Of a stretch of DNA of 64,000 nt, positions 46,621 to 58,732 are shown in pieces. A program made the position numbers and the translations under genes. How positions within the stretch are numbered: the first letter of the stretch is position 1; every line of letters starts with the position of its first letter. The stretch comes from Cryptomeria japonica (lineage: Eukaryota > Streptophyta > Pinopsida > Cupressales > Cupressaceae). The notes below the pieces were generated by a model. That model worked only from the letters and a program-made list of their open reading frames with translations, was not told where the DNA came from and did not search any database. The DNA is taken from contig NC_081411.1 of NCBI RefSeq assembly GCF_030272615.1, forward strand, positions 210,385,744 through 210,449,743. The letters run 5' to 3'.

Positions 46621-48130
46621 ATGTTTAGACTATGCTAGCTACAATGTAACAGAAGGAGAATTAATTTCTCTATAAATATCACTTCTACTATGAATTACCT
46701 TTTATGCAACAGGGTCCCAAAGCTTGTATCTTTTCACACCATAACTATAACTGACGAAGATAAATTTTACAGCCTTGTTCTCCAACTTTATTTGCTTCTC
46801 CTTTGGCACATGTGCATATGCCTCACAACCAAAAACTCTAAGATGTCTTGATGCAGGCTTGTGACTTGATCATGCTTCCATAGGCATTTTATCAATAAGT
46901 TGATGTAGGAGACCCGTTAATCATGTAGCAAGCAATGGCAACAACTTTAGCCCAAAACTTTTATTCTAGATCAATGTCACTCGGCATACCCCTAGCCTTC
47001 TCCATCGATGTCATATTCATTCTTTCTGCTATGTAGAATACGAAGCTTCCTTCTATCTATTAATGCCACAGTCTTTACATAATGTATGAAAACCATTAGA
47101 GAAAAATTCATCATCATTATGAGTCCTCAAACATTTAATTTCTTTCCAGTCGGCAACTCAACCATTTCTTTAAATTTTTTAAATTTACTCTTTAAAAAAT
47201 ATACCCATGTCCTTCTACTAAAATCATCAATAAATGAAACATAATATGTGGAATTTCCAATTGAAGAAACATCTACAAGACCAAATGCACCAGAATGAAT
47301 ATGCAAAACACCACAAGATTTATAAGAACTCAAGTAAAACTGAATGCAGATTCATTTTCCATAAATGCAATGCTCGCACAAATCAAAGTCAATATTACAA
47401 TCATTGAAACCTTCAACAAGGGTTTTATTTTTCAAGTTCCTTAGACCCTTTTCTCCAATGTGGCCAAGTCTCTGGTGCTAAAACACAGTCTTCTTTATAG
47501 GTAGCTTTTCTTTAGATGAAAGAGCACCCTTAGGTACCCAAAAGCCATGTCCATCATTTGAAGGTGAAACCCTCAAATCTTTCGATGAAGTATCCACAGA
47601 TTTACTTTTTATAGAAGTTCTATTACACTCAATAATGTATGCCTCTAGCTTATACAAAGTATTGAGCCTAATACCTCTAGCAATCTCCATAGCACCCTTA
47701 ATCATCTTACATCATGCATCAGAAAAGACTACCTACACACCCACAACTATCAGTTTGCTCATAGATAATAAATTTTATTTTAAACAAAGGATATGCAACA
47801 TACCGCTAATCCTTTTTATTCTACCATTAGAAAAATTGATCCTAACTTTACCTTGACCAATAATGTCTAAATGTGAATCATCACCCAAGTACACCTTGCC
47901 TCCATTAAATTATTCATATTAAGAAAACCAATCTTTATTGGAAGTCATATGAAAAGATGCATCTGAGTCAATTAACCATACATCATTACCTGCATCATGA
48001 GTATCCAAAGTTGCAATGAATGCATCACCATCTTCCTTCTCAGACTCAGAATCAAAATCAAACTTCTTCTTTAGTTCCTTCTAGTCCTTATAGATGTGAC
48101 CTGGTTTGCTGAAATTCTAGCATATGACTT
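46621..48130 (-). pseudogene. Copia III protease and integrase
   Basis: The protease block reads WLIDSDASFHMTS (about 47988-47950), with Asp in place of Gly in D-S-G. GAG-pre-integrase and the zinc site follow: HQRLGHIGEKGLRNLKNK (about 47480-47425) and LCEHCIYGK. The integrase core has YVSFIDDFSRRTWVYFLKSK with the first Asp intact. The post-core LWNPVAxK-like region and KxSWRTRL-type block lie around 46850-46700. Many stops break it. Confidence 0.87.
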
Positions 48131-48747
48131 TGGACTTTTCAGAAGATTTGGATCTCCCTTTCAATTTGGACTTATTGAGATTCTCATTCTTGTTTCCTTT
48201 CTCCTTATGTCTTCCATGAATAGTTAGGGCTTCCTTCGAATTGATGGATACCTTCCTTCACATCTCTTCACCAAGTAGGGCACCCACCACATCTTCAAAC
48301 TTTAAAACAATACAAGTAATACTAATATCCATAATAAGAGGATACTAATTGATCCACCAACATATTAAATGATTTCAGGTGATCTGCAATTCATCCACCC
48401 TCTTCCATCTTCAAGTAACATAATTTCTTCCTCAAGAAAATTTCATTTAATACAGATTTGGCTTGATACATCTCACCAAGCTTAGTCCATAACTTATTTG
48501 TAGTGTTCTCTTCATGGACATTGATCAGAATAGAGTCTTCCAGGCACATTTTGATTAGACACTTAACTTTTCGGTCCATAACATCATACTATGCAGACGT
48601 AGTAGGATCTGTAGCTCTTGAGATATTTGCATAAATAGAATCCCACAAATCTTGATCTATTAGCATATCTTCCATCTTTAGCTTCTACATCTCAAAATTA
48701 TTTCCATTAAATTTCTCCACCTCTATTCTCCCTAATGAACTTTCCAT
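48131..48747 (-). pseudogene. Copia III gag
   Basis: From ATG at 48747 (minus strand) it reads MESSLGRIEVEKFNGNNFEM, the canonical copia gag start. It includes an open stretch, CLEDSILINVHEENTTNKLW and AKSVLNEIFLRKKLCYLKME (48537-48394). The zinc knuckle near 48125-48085 keeps Cys, Gly-His and Asp but has a stop in place of the second Cys. Confidence 0.87.
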
Positions 48748-48872
48748 CTAAAAAAATCTCGCAACAAGATAAAAAAGTGTCCTCTATACAAGCTCCCACT
48801 CAAATCTAGATTAATTTAAAAAACCCAACAACCCATAATTGCAACCAAAGGTGATCAGGCTTTGATACCACT

Positions 48873-49771
48873 TGTAAGGAAGTTAAGTAGCGAAACAACT
48901 TCCTACACTAACCTTGAGAGGAGGGTAATGCAAAAAATTTAACAGGTTGTTATAGTAGTTACAGAGACTTAAAAGGAATAGATGCAATAACAGGCATACC
49001 ATAACACATTGATTTACCTGGGGAAAACCCTTTCAGGAGAAAAAAACCCACACTCCAAAAGAAACTCAATATATTGTTTAGCAATCAACAACAAATTAAA
49101 ATATAATTATAGAGAAATATCTTCATAGGAGTACCGCTAATCAGAGACTTAGAGGTAACTCAATTGCCATCAGACTCTTACACACAACCTCTATCTCACA
49201 CACCTCATATATAGGAGACACAATACAAGAAACCATCAAACAATATTACAAAACCATGGGATAAAACCACCCAATAAGGTAGAGCTAACCTTATCTCCCT
49301 TCTAGATGCCCTCTGATATGTTAAAAAACACATCATCATGTGTCCCTCCCTTTTACAACTCATTTATGTGTCAAATACATTTTATATTTCCAATTTCAGG
49401 AGTACAAACTTTTGGAGGCCATAACTTGAGAACTGTGTGTCTTATTGACAAACTGTTTGAAGTGTCAGAAATCTCACGAAGTACTCTATTGCCTTATAAG
49501 TGGCTATGCCTCTTATTCCTTCTTTTCAAGGAATTTTAAGGCCTCTAAATTCCTCTAAATTATATTTAAACCTTTTATTTCACCCATCCAAAATGAAAAG
49601 TTTGATATCTTCAAAACTAGATGTGATCTTGCAACGTAACTTTATTGGAATGCTTATCTAGCCAACCAAAAGCTTCAAAGAGAATTTTGCACAATTTTGT
49701 ACCCAAATGAAAACTTACTATAAATAGTAACCTTGTGTAAATGCAAGGTTGAGACACCATTTTTTCCAGCA
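48873..49771 (-). repeat. Copia III 5' LTR
   Basis: It pairs with 44013-44883 and is 28 bp longer because of small indels. The primer site abuts it at lower coordinates. Confidence 0.94.
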
Positions 49772-49776
49772 CTTAT

Positions 49777-50388
49777 TGGCAAATGATAATGTTTACTCCA
49801 AAATATAACAAGACTTGTTGATTAATATTTAGGGTTTATTTTTAAAATCTTTTCCTTTTACAATCATTTCTTCTATCTTTATAGAGCTTAGAGCAAATTA
49901 CCTTTTCGTATTCCAACCCTCACCAATTGACTATCATCGATTACTTGACGACTTGAACAAAAATTTTGGATTCAAAATAACTAGATGACACTTATGCTTC
50001 ACAAATCTTATAAGACAAAATACATGCAATAACTTAGATACCTCCTTACCATCTTTATGCATTCACTGAATGTACAAAATGACCTACCATGCTATTCTTT
50101 CTTCTCCTATTAATCCATCAGTTCACACTAGCCTTTCACCAACCAAACTTAATTGTTGAGACGTCTCATAGCATACACAACTCAGAAGATCCAATGCATG
50201 ACAAATATTTATATGGTCTTTCTTGGTAATATTCTCCACAATGTTGCACGTTGTGGTCTGATATTCGCTATGCAAGAAATATAATGCCACTCTATCAAAA
50301 ATAAACTTTATGAAATTTCTCACACTCCAAATGCGTTGTTTTTAGAACAATATTACAACCTTTATATCATTGTACTCTATTAGTAGTA
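49777..50388. other. No gene seen
   Basis: Internal DNA of the small LTR element to the right of Copia III. A 66-codon minus-strand frame at 50323-50126 has no recognisable motif. Confidence 0.5.
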
Positions 50389-50705
50389 AATGGTTATAAC
50401 ACCTTCCCTAATTTTGGGAATGGAAGCCTAATAGTCACAAGACCATTTAGATTCTCCCAACTCTTTGTTTCACAACTGAATATGATTCTATAAATGTATG
50501 TGTGTAGTCATGTATGATGTAAGACTAGATATTGATTAATAGATAATTCTCCTAGCTTTCCAGTGGATGTAGCAAGTTATGGTGAAGCACACAATTCATT
50601 GTGTATAGTGTACTGTGTTTTTTTTTTGTTTGTTTTCATTTTAGTTTAGTTGTTTAAATGTGTTCTTTGCTCATTTAAACTTAACAATTGGTATTAGATC
50701 CATAG
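50389..50705 (+). repeat. Possible LTR end and primer site in plus orientation
   Basis: ATTGGTATTAGATCC (50691-50705) is three changes from the copia primer site ATTGGTATCAGAGCC, and follows ...CTTAACA, an LTR-like CA end. The LTR could begin at TGGTTATAAC (50389). No partner copy was found to the right. If real, the frame that starts 15 bases later (50721) would be in gag position. Confidence 0.3.
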
Positions 50706-50720
50706 TTGTCTTGAGAAGAG

Positions 50721-52552
50721 ATGGAAGAAGAAGATGAAGTTGATTCCATCATAGAAGAATTTATTGGTAATTTAGAACTCACAGAGAGTGGTGTTATGCA
50801 TGTGAAATCTGAAATGAAATGGCACGTAAATTGGTTAGATGGCTGGAAAAATGAGGAGTCGATTAAAGAAGAGGACATTGAGGCGAGTGAAGAGGAGATT
50901 TAAGAAGATGAAACATATGATGTCAAAAACTATCAAGAGGAGAAAATTGTGAGGCTGAAGGAGGAGAATTTGTTACTCATAGATCTATTGTATTTTATGG
51001 AGGATTCATTGGCAAGAATTTTTGAGGTTATGACTAGGAGATGTCTAAGGGAAAAAGAACTGATGGAAAGGTTAAATGGAGTGAAAGTAAATATTGGAGA
51101 CCTTTAAGATATATTGATTGGCAAGCATCTTGAAATTCAAAATCTTGTAACGCTTGTAGAAAATAATTATAACAGTTCAAATATTTTCTCTTCAAGAAGA
51201 TCTGCAAAATGCTCTCTTGAGAGAATCTGAACTTCAAATCAAATTGAAGAATGTAAAGAAACAATTTATGGATAAAGATATTTTCTCAAAGAAATTATCC
51301 ACTAAGTATATAGAGGCGGAGCTGAAGTTACGTGAAATTTTGGTTGTTTGCTCTGAGAGGTCTGAGGAAGGTAGCAACGGTCATTCCATGGGAGAAGAAA
51401 AATATTTTTTGGACAGTGATGTGTTGAGCTCTGTGGTGTCCCACAAGATGATACGGGGGACCTCAAAGAAGCTCCAAAGGTTGCAAAGCCCGTGTTGAAG
51501 ACACTCGAGCAGGAGCATGACTCAGTGAGCTGGAGTAGCATGCATGGGCACTAGGCGGATTGATTGGGTTTGCTGTGGAACAACCTAAAGTGATACCTGT
51601 CAACAATTTTCTTGATGGACCTATAGAAGTTGTTCATGTGGAGCAAATGAATCAGGCAATCATACCTCCTTTGTGTTGGGACAATCCATTAGTGTCACGG
51701 CAGTGCGGGTTGCAGTCTATTGATCAGAAGAAAATTTGAAAATATTATTATATATTTTCTTAGTTTTTGGATATGTTATTAAATGGCTAAAACTCTTGGA
51801 GACCTTTCCAACGAGTTAAACAGCTCGTAATTTCGAGACCTGTGCAGAAAGTTATGCCTAGTTAAAGTTAGGACAATTTTTATATAGTTTTTTTGAAAAA
51901 TTACATAGTTTAAGATTATATTATGTAAATAAACCTGATATGACTGTTGGTTTTTCAATTCTCAAAGAGTTCAATTCTACATTATCTTGTTCATCCACAA
52001 CAACTCAGGTTCTCACTTAAGTGTTGTCATCCATTAAGATCACCTATGAAGGTGAAGCAAGAGGATGAGGATAGTTCAAATGAAATTGTAATAGAATCTG
52101 GAATTCCAGTGCAATGTTAAAGTGATGAAAACCAAAATGCTCTGCTTGATTCCCTATCGTCTGGGGTAACTGAAGCGATTTCTTTTATTATTGGGTTAAA
52201 GAGGAAATTCGTGGAAGGGAGTCAAAATGGTGATGTCGTGAATGTCATGCTAGGCTATGTGAAGCGTCTGCAGATTACTGACGGAGATGAATTTTCTAAT
52301 CCGGAGCTGAATCAGTCAATAGATCTTGGAAAGCAAGTAAATAAGAGTTTGAGAACAAGCATTGACGCCCTTGTACATAGCTCAGGTCATTTGTTATATT
52401 TGAATATTGATTTGGTGACAGAATCAAGCAAAAGCCACAAGAACTTACATGGTGGCGTTTCAAAAATTGATTTCCATCCTACCGAATTTCTTTGTTTGAT
52501 GTGGTGCTTAATCCTAATAAGGATGGATACCTGGAGATCTCTTAATGGGTAA
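50721..52552 (+). pseudogene. Unassigned coiled-coil protein relic
   Basis: I do not recognise the family. One phase starts at ATG 50721 and runs to 51229 with two internal stops (50901 and 51105), opening MEEEDEVDSIIEEFIGNLEL. The next phase takes over near 51195 (SLQEDLQNALLRESELQIKL, KLSTKYIEAELKLREILVV) to a TGA at 51496. A third phase near 51550-51737 reads LIGFAVEQPKVIPVNNFLDG. A last phase (about 52030-52552) reads VTEAISFIIGLKRKFVEG, then LQITDGDEFSNPELNQS. The first half is rich in Glu, Lys and Leu with heptad spacing, so a long coiled coil is likely. No zinc knuckle, nuclease or polymerase motif is present. The AT-rich break at about 51740-51960 could be an intron. Candidates are a captured host gene or an unusual gag. 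Confidence 0.5.
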
Positions 52553-52904
52553 ACTCGATAAAATAGTCCCTTAATTATTCATGGCCTTTTCCTCTCTAAT
52601 TGGAATGCCAAAAAATGTGATTGCATTAAGTTTCCAAAAATGATTTGCTAGAATAGATAATGCAGCCTTGTCAATTCAATGTCAGGACACAAAATCATAT
52701 ATGTTCATATCTCTGTTTATCCAACACCTCAACGAGAAAACCAACATCAGCGATAATCAATTTCTCCATTGCAAATCTTCAACATCTTCTACTCCACCGC
52801 TTTGACAAAGGGGACAACTCTTCTCATTCATGAAAATAGCTATTAAACCCATTTCTATTCTTCCATTTTTTCTCACGTCACAAGCATTTTGGTATGATAC
52901 CAAA

Positions 52905-53133
52905 TGTGAGAGTAATCAGAAATCAAACCATTGCAGAAAGCAAACTGATATTATTCAATACAATCAGATTGATTTTACATTGATCAGTATCAGTAAAATA
53001 AAGCCATTATTTGATTAAATAACTTTAAAAAATCCTTTATACGAACATAACTTTCCAATAACTAACAATATAACTAATTTATTTGATTTTACTATTAACC
53101 TAGAACTAAGCTAATTAATGTAAACCTCCAATA
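52905..53133 (-). repeat. 5' LTR (229 bp) of the small LTR element
   Basis: It pairs with 42924-43152. The candidate primer site lies at 52891-52904 and the GACAA duplication at 53134-53138. Confidence 0.85.
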
Positions 53134-53138
53134 GACAA

Positions 53139-54849
53139 TAATAGAGCATAAAATATATCATAAAATGTAGTGCTTCCGTAAAGAGAATATACTCTAAGAT
53201 GAAGCCATATAATGTAAGGCTCTTGAATCAAGAATCCGTCTATCTAAACCAAAAACTTGTATATGTAGTATGAGTTTTTTCTTTCATTTTATCATTTTTA
53301 TTAGCTAAACCTACTATCCCTTACTATGTCAATGATGGAGATGACTCTGAAATAAAATATTGTACTCTTGAGGGAGTTGTTTAAACTCTTCAAAAAAATT
53401 TATATAAAAATTATGTTTATCAATATTATTAGTACTCGCGGTTAGGCAAATACTATTGTAATGAGTTTTTCTTTTTTTTTGAACCAATTACAAACAAGGT
53501 TTTATTTTTGTTTTTAAAAGTATTTTATTTTCTAAAGTTACTTGTGCAATTTTTAAGTTTACATATTATAACAATTATTTTTTTGTATCCTGATTGGCCA
53601 ATACAACTTTTGTTGTTATAAGTGGATTTTTCGTAAATATAAAAAAAATAATGTTTGTGACAACCATTTAGGCGGAATATAGGTACCGATTAATAATGTA
53701 ATTTTTTATATTCCATAGTCCATCAATTGAAGTTGCTTCCAAATTGAAGCTGCTTCAAATTTATAATATAAAAATTTGTCAATTAATACATATCACAATG
53801 AGGGCAACCAGATTAATCATTCATTTTTTTTGGTAGGTCAATATGAAGCATATCAGTAGTTTGGTGTTAAATATTTAGACTAATTAGTTTTATTGATTTG
53901 TTTTATAAAAATATTATCATATTAAATTTATTTTATTTAATTAATATACATAAAAAACTAAAAGGTTATGACAATTAATCTTGAACTATGATCTATTAGG
54001 AATTATATTTTATTTTTTTAATATATATAATTTATCATATATTTATAATATTAAATAAAAAATTCATATTGAAAATTTATGGTAGCCCTTTTATGCATAT
54101 AATATGAAATCCTTCATATCAAATTTGAAACCCACTAATAAAAGTATTTCATGCTTGTGTTTCATTGAATGTTAACATAATATAGAATTAAAAAATATTT
54201 TAGCTCTACCTATTGATTTTTCCATTATTGATGACATATGTTCCATATTGTAATGGTTTGATAGTGGAATAATAAATTTGAAAAAAGCTCTTACATAATT
54301 ATATTCTTGGTTGTCCATATTGAAAAAAGGGTTCCAATGTGATATTAAAACACAAACAAATTTCACATAACCTAAAACTTGCATCAAGCTCTTTTTTTCT
54401 AAAATTAGAAAATAAACAAGCAATTATGCTATGGGAAACAAAGTATGAGAGCGTCATTTTAAATCATGCTATGAATTCATGTACACGTCTTTCAGATTCA
54501 CTACATGATTATAGAGGACTTTCGACATAAAACAAAGATACACACTTTCTACCCATGCACTTAAATCCTATCCAATAAAATTCTCTACAAATACAAACAT
54601 AATATTAGCTAAATATAATATTTAATATATTTAATTAAATTTCAAATTAATATTATTTAACTCAAATTCATTATAGTTATATAGTCTATGTTGATATTAT
54701 TATGTAAGATTTCTAGATTAAAATGTGTGAGAATTTTTGCATCAATATTTACAGAGTCCATGTTGATATTATGCAAAATTTCTGAATTAAACTGTATAAA
54801 AACTTATAACTTACAAAACAAATCCTCTGTGCAAAGCACAATTCTCCAC

Positions 54850-54891
<42 letters not shown>

Positions 54892-57479
54892 GATTCTCTA
54901 CAAAGCAATATTTCTTAAAAAATCCTCCAAAGCCCTCTATTAAAATTTTACACTAGGGCTTGTCCTGTGAAACAATACGAATATTCATTTCACTTATATT
55001 GTAAATGATTATTGTTAACAATGTGAATATTCATTTTTTCCTTCTAATATACAACTCAAATTATTTAAGATTTCAATTACACTCAATTAAAAAATTAATG
55101 AAGGCAAGTACTCGCCACTATGTGGCACTTGTTTTATTATAATATTAAAATATTCAATTTCTTTTTTAAGTTTATCTTTTTTGGTATCGGTGAGAGAATC
55201 ATTAAATTCTATCTCTATTTTGAATATTTTCTTGGCTTTGGCTTTATAACAGTGCCTAAGTCTTTCCAAATAGATTTAATTAAATAATATTGCACTTCTC
55301 TCTAGTCAAATGATTACAAAATATCTCAAAACAAGGAATACTAAATCATTTACCTAAGTCATCCATGGTGCAATAAAAGGTAAAAGAAAAGAGTGTAGTT
55401 AATTATTTTAAATTTAAAATATCAATAATATAAATTCTATTTTAAATTTATATTTTTCATAGTAAGCTAGTTGAGATCTCAACATGATATGAACTTAATC
55501 AAATAATTCTTAATGCTTGATAATGTGTCAAAAGAAAGAGACGTTATTCTAGCTCTATTTGTAAGAAAAAACTCACAAACTATACTAGACAAATCTTTTA
55601 ACTTATCCCATACTTAATTTAGTATTGTACACTACTCAACATTGAACAAGAAGATGTTGAAAAAATACTAACACAAGAAAGCCCGTTGCCTCATTACATT
55701 CATTTCTATGAGAAAATATCTTACACTCCTTAGTGAATTCAAATTGATGACAACTGAAAGTAGACCATAAACTCCTATAAAGGAGAGACCATTATATATT
55801 CACCTTCAATTTGTTATAATTGTATAGAGTGGATAAACCAAATGAGGTCCATTCATCCATAGGAGAAATAAGCACCAAGAGAGATAAATAGACAACCTAC
55901 TTTGAAATTTTCATACTAAACCTCCCAAATTTGGATCAGGACTAAAAATGACAAACCCTAGAAAGTATAACTTTTTTAGTTCCTAGATGTCAAAGTAATC
56001 AAATAGAGTGTAACATTTTTACATATCATGGAATCTATAAATTCACATGGATAGATAAAAACTAGTTCCTAATACCTTTATAATGCCACAAGAATTGTAA
56101 AATTAGATAAAAAGATAAGAAATTATGAGCTTAAATGTACAAATAGAAGATGCAAGTTCAAACAAAAATTAAATTTAATAGCCAAAATTGGTGAATAATA
56201 GGAGCTACATGATTGGAAAGTGCATGTGAATAGTTTTTCAATGATATCTTGTTTATGAAATTCTAACTCCTTGATAAAAATTTAAAGTGATTTTCCAAAA
56301 ACTTGCAAAAGTTTCAAAAAAGGAAAAAAAAGAAGTTAGTTGGCCTTAGTGTTATTAATCCATCCAACCAAGGGAATAGCTCATAGCATTGGATTTCTAT
56401 CATTACTAGCATACTCTAGGTAGTAATGGTAAGATGCTTGTCAGTAGTAACTAGGATCTATAACCTAGTGCTATTCATAAGACCCTTTACTATGACTAGA
56501 GGCTCAATTAGGATTTAACTAAAGATTTGATTATAAAATACTTGATAGTCATATTATATATGATGTTTTGGCACATATTTTATGATAGTTTTTGATAAAT
56601 ATTAAATTAGTGTACTATATAAATACACAAACAATTCATAGATGAATATTTATCTATTGATTTTGAGTTTCTTGGTAATAAACTCTAATGATGTCTGTAA
56701 TAGGTTCATGCAATATGTATCCATACTCTATAAATTGTATAAAATGTATATACAAAATTATTGGAACAAAGCCAAAATATTCTAGGAATATAGCCAAAAA
56801 AATCCATTTTTATGATTTGGTAGTAAATATCAAGGCTTTTTGGTATTCTTGATGTGATTTTAAGATAGTTTTTGATAATAAAATACTTTATATTGTAGCT
56901 ATCATCTACTTCTCACAACCACCTTCAAAACTAAAACCATTATAGATTTGTCTTCACATTGCTAATTCAGTCATGAAGAAGAAAAAAAAAAGATTATTAG
57001 ACACTTAAAACTCAATCCTTAGCTCAAATTTCCATCGTCATGCTCCATAATTAATGTATAATAGAAATCGACAAAGAGAAACCCTTCAAAATCTAGTATT
57101 TTTATCAACTATTTTATTCTCCAAGTTATAATATGGTGCAAAAGAAGAGCATGTTGAACTTTTCAAGATCCATCTAATTTATAACATGGTAAGATCTCAT
57201 GCACAAATCAATTTCAAATTTGTGAATGAGACTCATAGGTCTAAATCTCTAATACAATGTTAGAGTCACTCAAGGATTGAAGCTCCCATGAACTATTGTA
57301 ATAAAAATTTCTTTATGTAATTTGAGTAAAAAGGCATCGAAGCCTTGTCCCTAGATTGACAAAAAAATAAAGTGAATTAGGCCATTACCACAATATCACA
57401 TGTCCACTCCAAAGTACTTATCTAATTAGCTTGCATTTATCTTTCCTTCAATCAATTTCATCTTATATAGCTTTGAGAG
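53139..57479. other. No gene seen; AT-rich DNA
   Basis: A long AT-rich stretch without open frames of recognisable content. It contains the AT microsatellite at 54853-54889. Short frames (54172-54423, 55087-55269) lack motifs. Confidence 0.6.
54853..54889. repeat. (AT)n microsatellite, about 18 units
   Basis: An uninterrupted AT alternation. Confidence 0.95.
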
Positions 57480-57850
57480 AAGATGAGTTTTTCACTACCA
57501 TTTCCTAGCTTCATTTGTACATTTTCTTAATTTTGCCCATTAGGAGCTCCTAGTTCTCTTTTAGTTCAAAAACAATTTTGTTCTCAATCTCCCGTCAACT
57601 TTCTTCGAGTTCTCTAGATTTCAAATAATCTCATTCGCAACTTCCCAAACAAGTTCATCTTTGATATCCATAACCCATTTGTCTACTCTCGCCCTTGCCT
57701 AGTCACCACTTCAAGCATATTGATTTTTCTGATCGCCCCATTGAACTATGAAACGAGCCATTTGATAATCTTTTCCTATCTCTCCACATTCTCTTCCAAT
57801 TTTAAAATCCTTATCTCGGCATCTATGGGGGCCTTCTTATGGTCAGAAGT
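57480..57850 (-). pseudogene. Short coiled-coil coding relic
   Basis: A minus-strand phase reads KAPIDAEIRILKLEENVER, a stop, EKIIKWLVS, a stop, FNGAIRKINMLEVVTRQGRE. The Leu/Ile/Glu spacing is coiled-coil-like, and the stops are single-base changes from Gln codons. It is probably a gag or host-gene relic; no family is assigned. Confidence 0.3.
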
Positions 57851-58499
57851 CTTTTGATTAGGGGAAATGGGGCCACCTCCTCAGATGTGGTGGGAGACCA
57901 CTCGGATTCTTAATCAAAAGAAGATTTAATATTTGTTATTTATTTTCAATAAAATGTAATGTTTTTGTTAAGTAAGGCAGGCCTCGAACAGTTTACACAT
58001 CAGAAATGAAAACCATCTATAACAAAAGAAAAAGATACCACCATAGATTGTAGACCGAGCCCACTAAAACATGCAAAGTTTAACCAAGTTTACATAGCAT
58101 GAGAATAAGTATAACAAATTAGTAAACACAAACTAGAAATAACTAAGAGGAAAGAGGAAAGACGGATGATGAAAATGCTATTTAAAACATGTGCATTAAC
58201 TTACTCGATTTGGAAGATGATATTCTAGATAGTTTGGGCTATATATGTTGATGCCACTATCACGATCTCCACGACACACTTCTACAATAAAAATTAATGT
58301 TTAACATATGTTTTCATACGAATATAATAATTTGACTTAAGTGATAGTAGACACATGTCATATAAAATATAAATTGAAATATCTTATTGAGTTATTTATT
58401 TTGTATAATTAAAAATTATGACAAGCTGTAAATTTATTATATCTATAAAATTAGTTAAATCTTATTTATTGGAAAGAATGTCCATTCTAGCCTTAATTA
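57851..58499. other. No gene seen
   Basis: AT-rich sequence upstream of the second F-box/kelch copy, with no structure that I can support. Confidence 0.55.
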
Positions 58500-58732
58500 T
58501 ATTCTCCAATTTACGTATACAAAGGGCATTCCCAAACGGTGTGGTCTTTGAATCTGATGTGGGCCTTAGCTATAAGAAGAGCTGATCTATTCAAAATAAC
58601 CAGAATCCAAAGAACGATAGAGTTTATACAGCCTTTGACACTACGGTTTCTCATTTTCTGAATTGCAGCACATTCTGCACGTAGTGTGCAAGTGTAGACC
58701 TTTATTTCCTATTCAAGAAGACAGAGTTGATA
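58500..58732 (+). promoter_or_regulatory. Upstream region of F-box/kelch copy B
   Basis: Around 58511-58560 it matches the upstream region of copy A (TTTACGTAT, GGTGTGG, TTTGAATC blocks in the same order). TATAAGA at 58571-58577, 162 bp before the ATG, is a TATA-box candidate at a position similar to that of copy A. Confidence 0.6.

Larger units (their letters stand above)
44013..49771 (-). mobile_element. Copia III: structurally complete Ty1/copia element (dead)
   Basis: LTRs of 871 bp (44013-44883) and 899 bp (48873-49771) are flanked by perfect CTTAT duplications (44008-44012 and 49772-49776). On the minus strand, the primer site TGGTATCAAAGC (48870-48859) follows the 5' LTR, and the polypurine tract GACAAGTGGGAGAA (44897-44884) precedes the 3' LTR. 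Gag, protease, integrase, RT and RNase H are in copia order. At 5.8 kb its length is normal. Stops and phase changes are frequent, and the protease motif is altered, so it cannot move by itself. Confidence 0.94.
42924..53133 (-). mobile_element. Small LTR element with 229-bp LTRs, host of Copia III
   Basis: Two 229-bp direct repeats (42924-43152 and 52905-53133) align end to end. Their ends fit TGTGAGAG...CTCCAACA with point changes at the termini. The flanking five bases are GACGA (42919-42923) and GACAA (53134-53138), one transition apart. On the minus strand, TTTGGTATCATACC (52904-52891) resembles a Met-tRNA primer site, and AATAAGGGGAGGAGGA (about 43168-43153) a polypurine tract. About 4.4 kb is left once Copia III (44013-49771) is subtracted. 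I find no gag or pol motif on the minus strand. The internal DNA instead carries a coiled-coil coding tract on the opposite strand (50721-52552). Confidence 0.75.
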
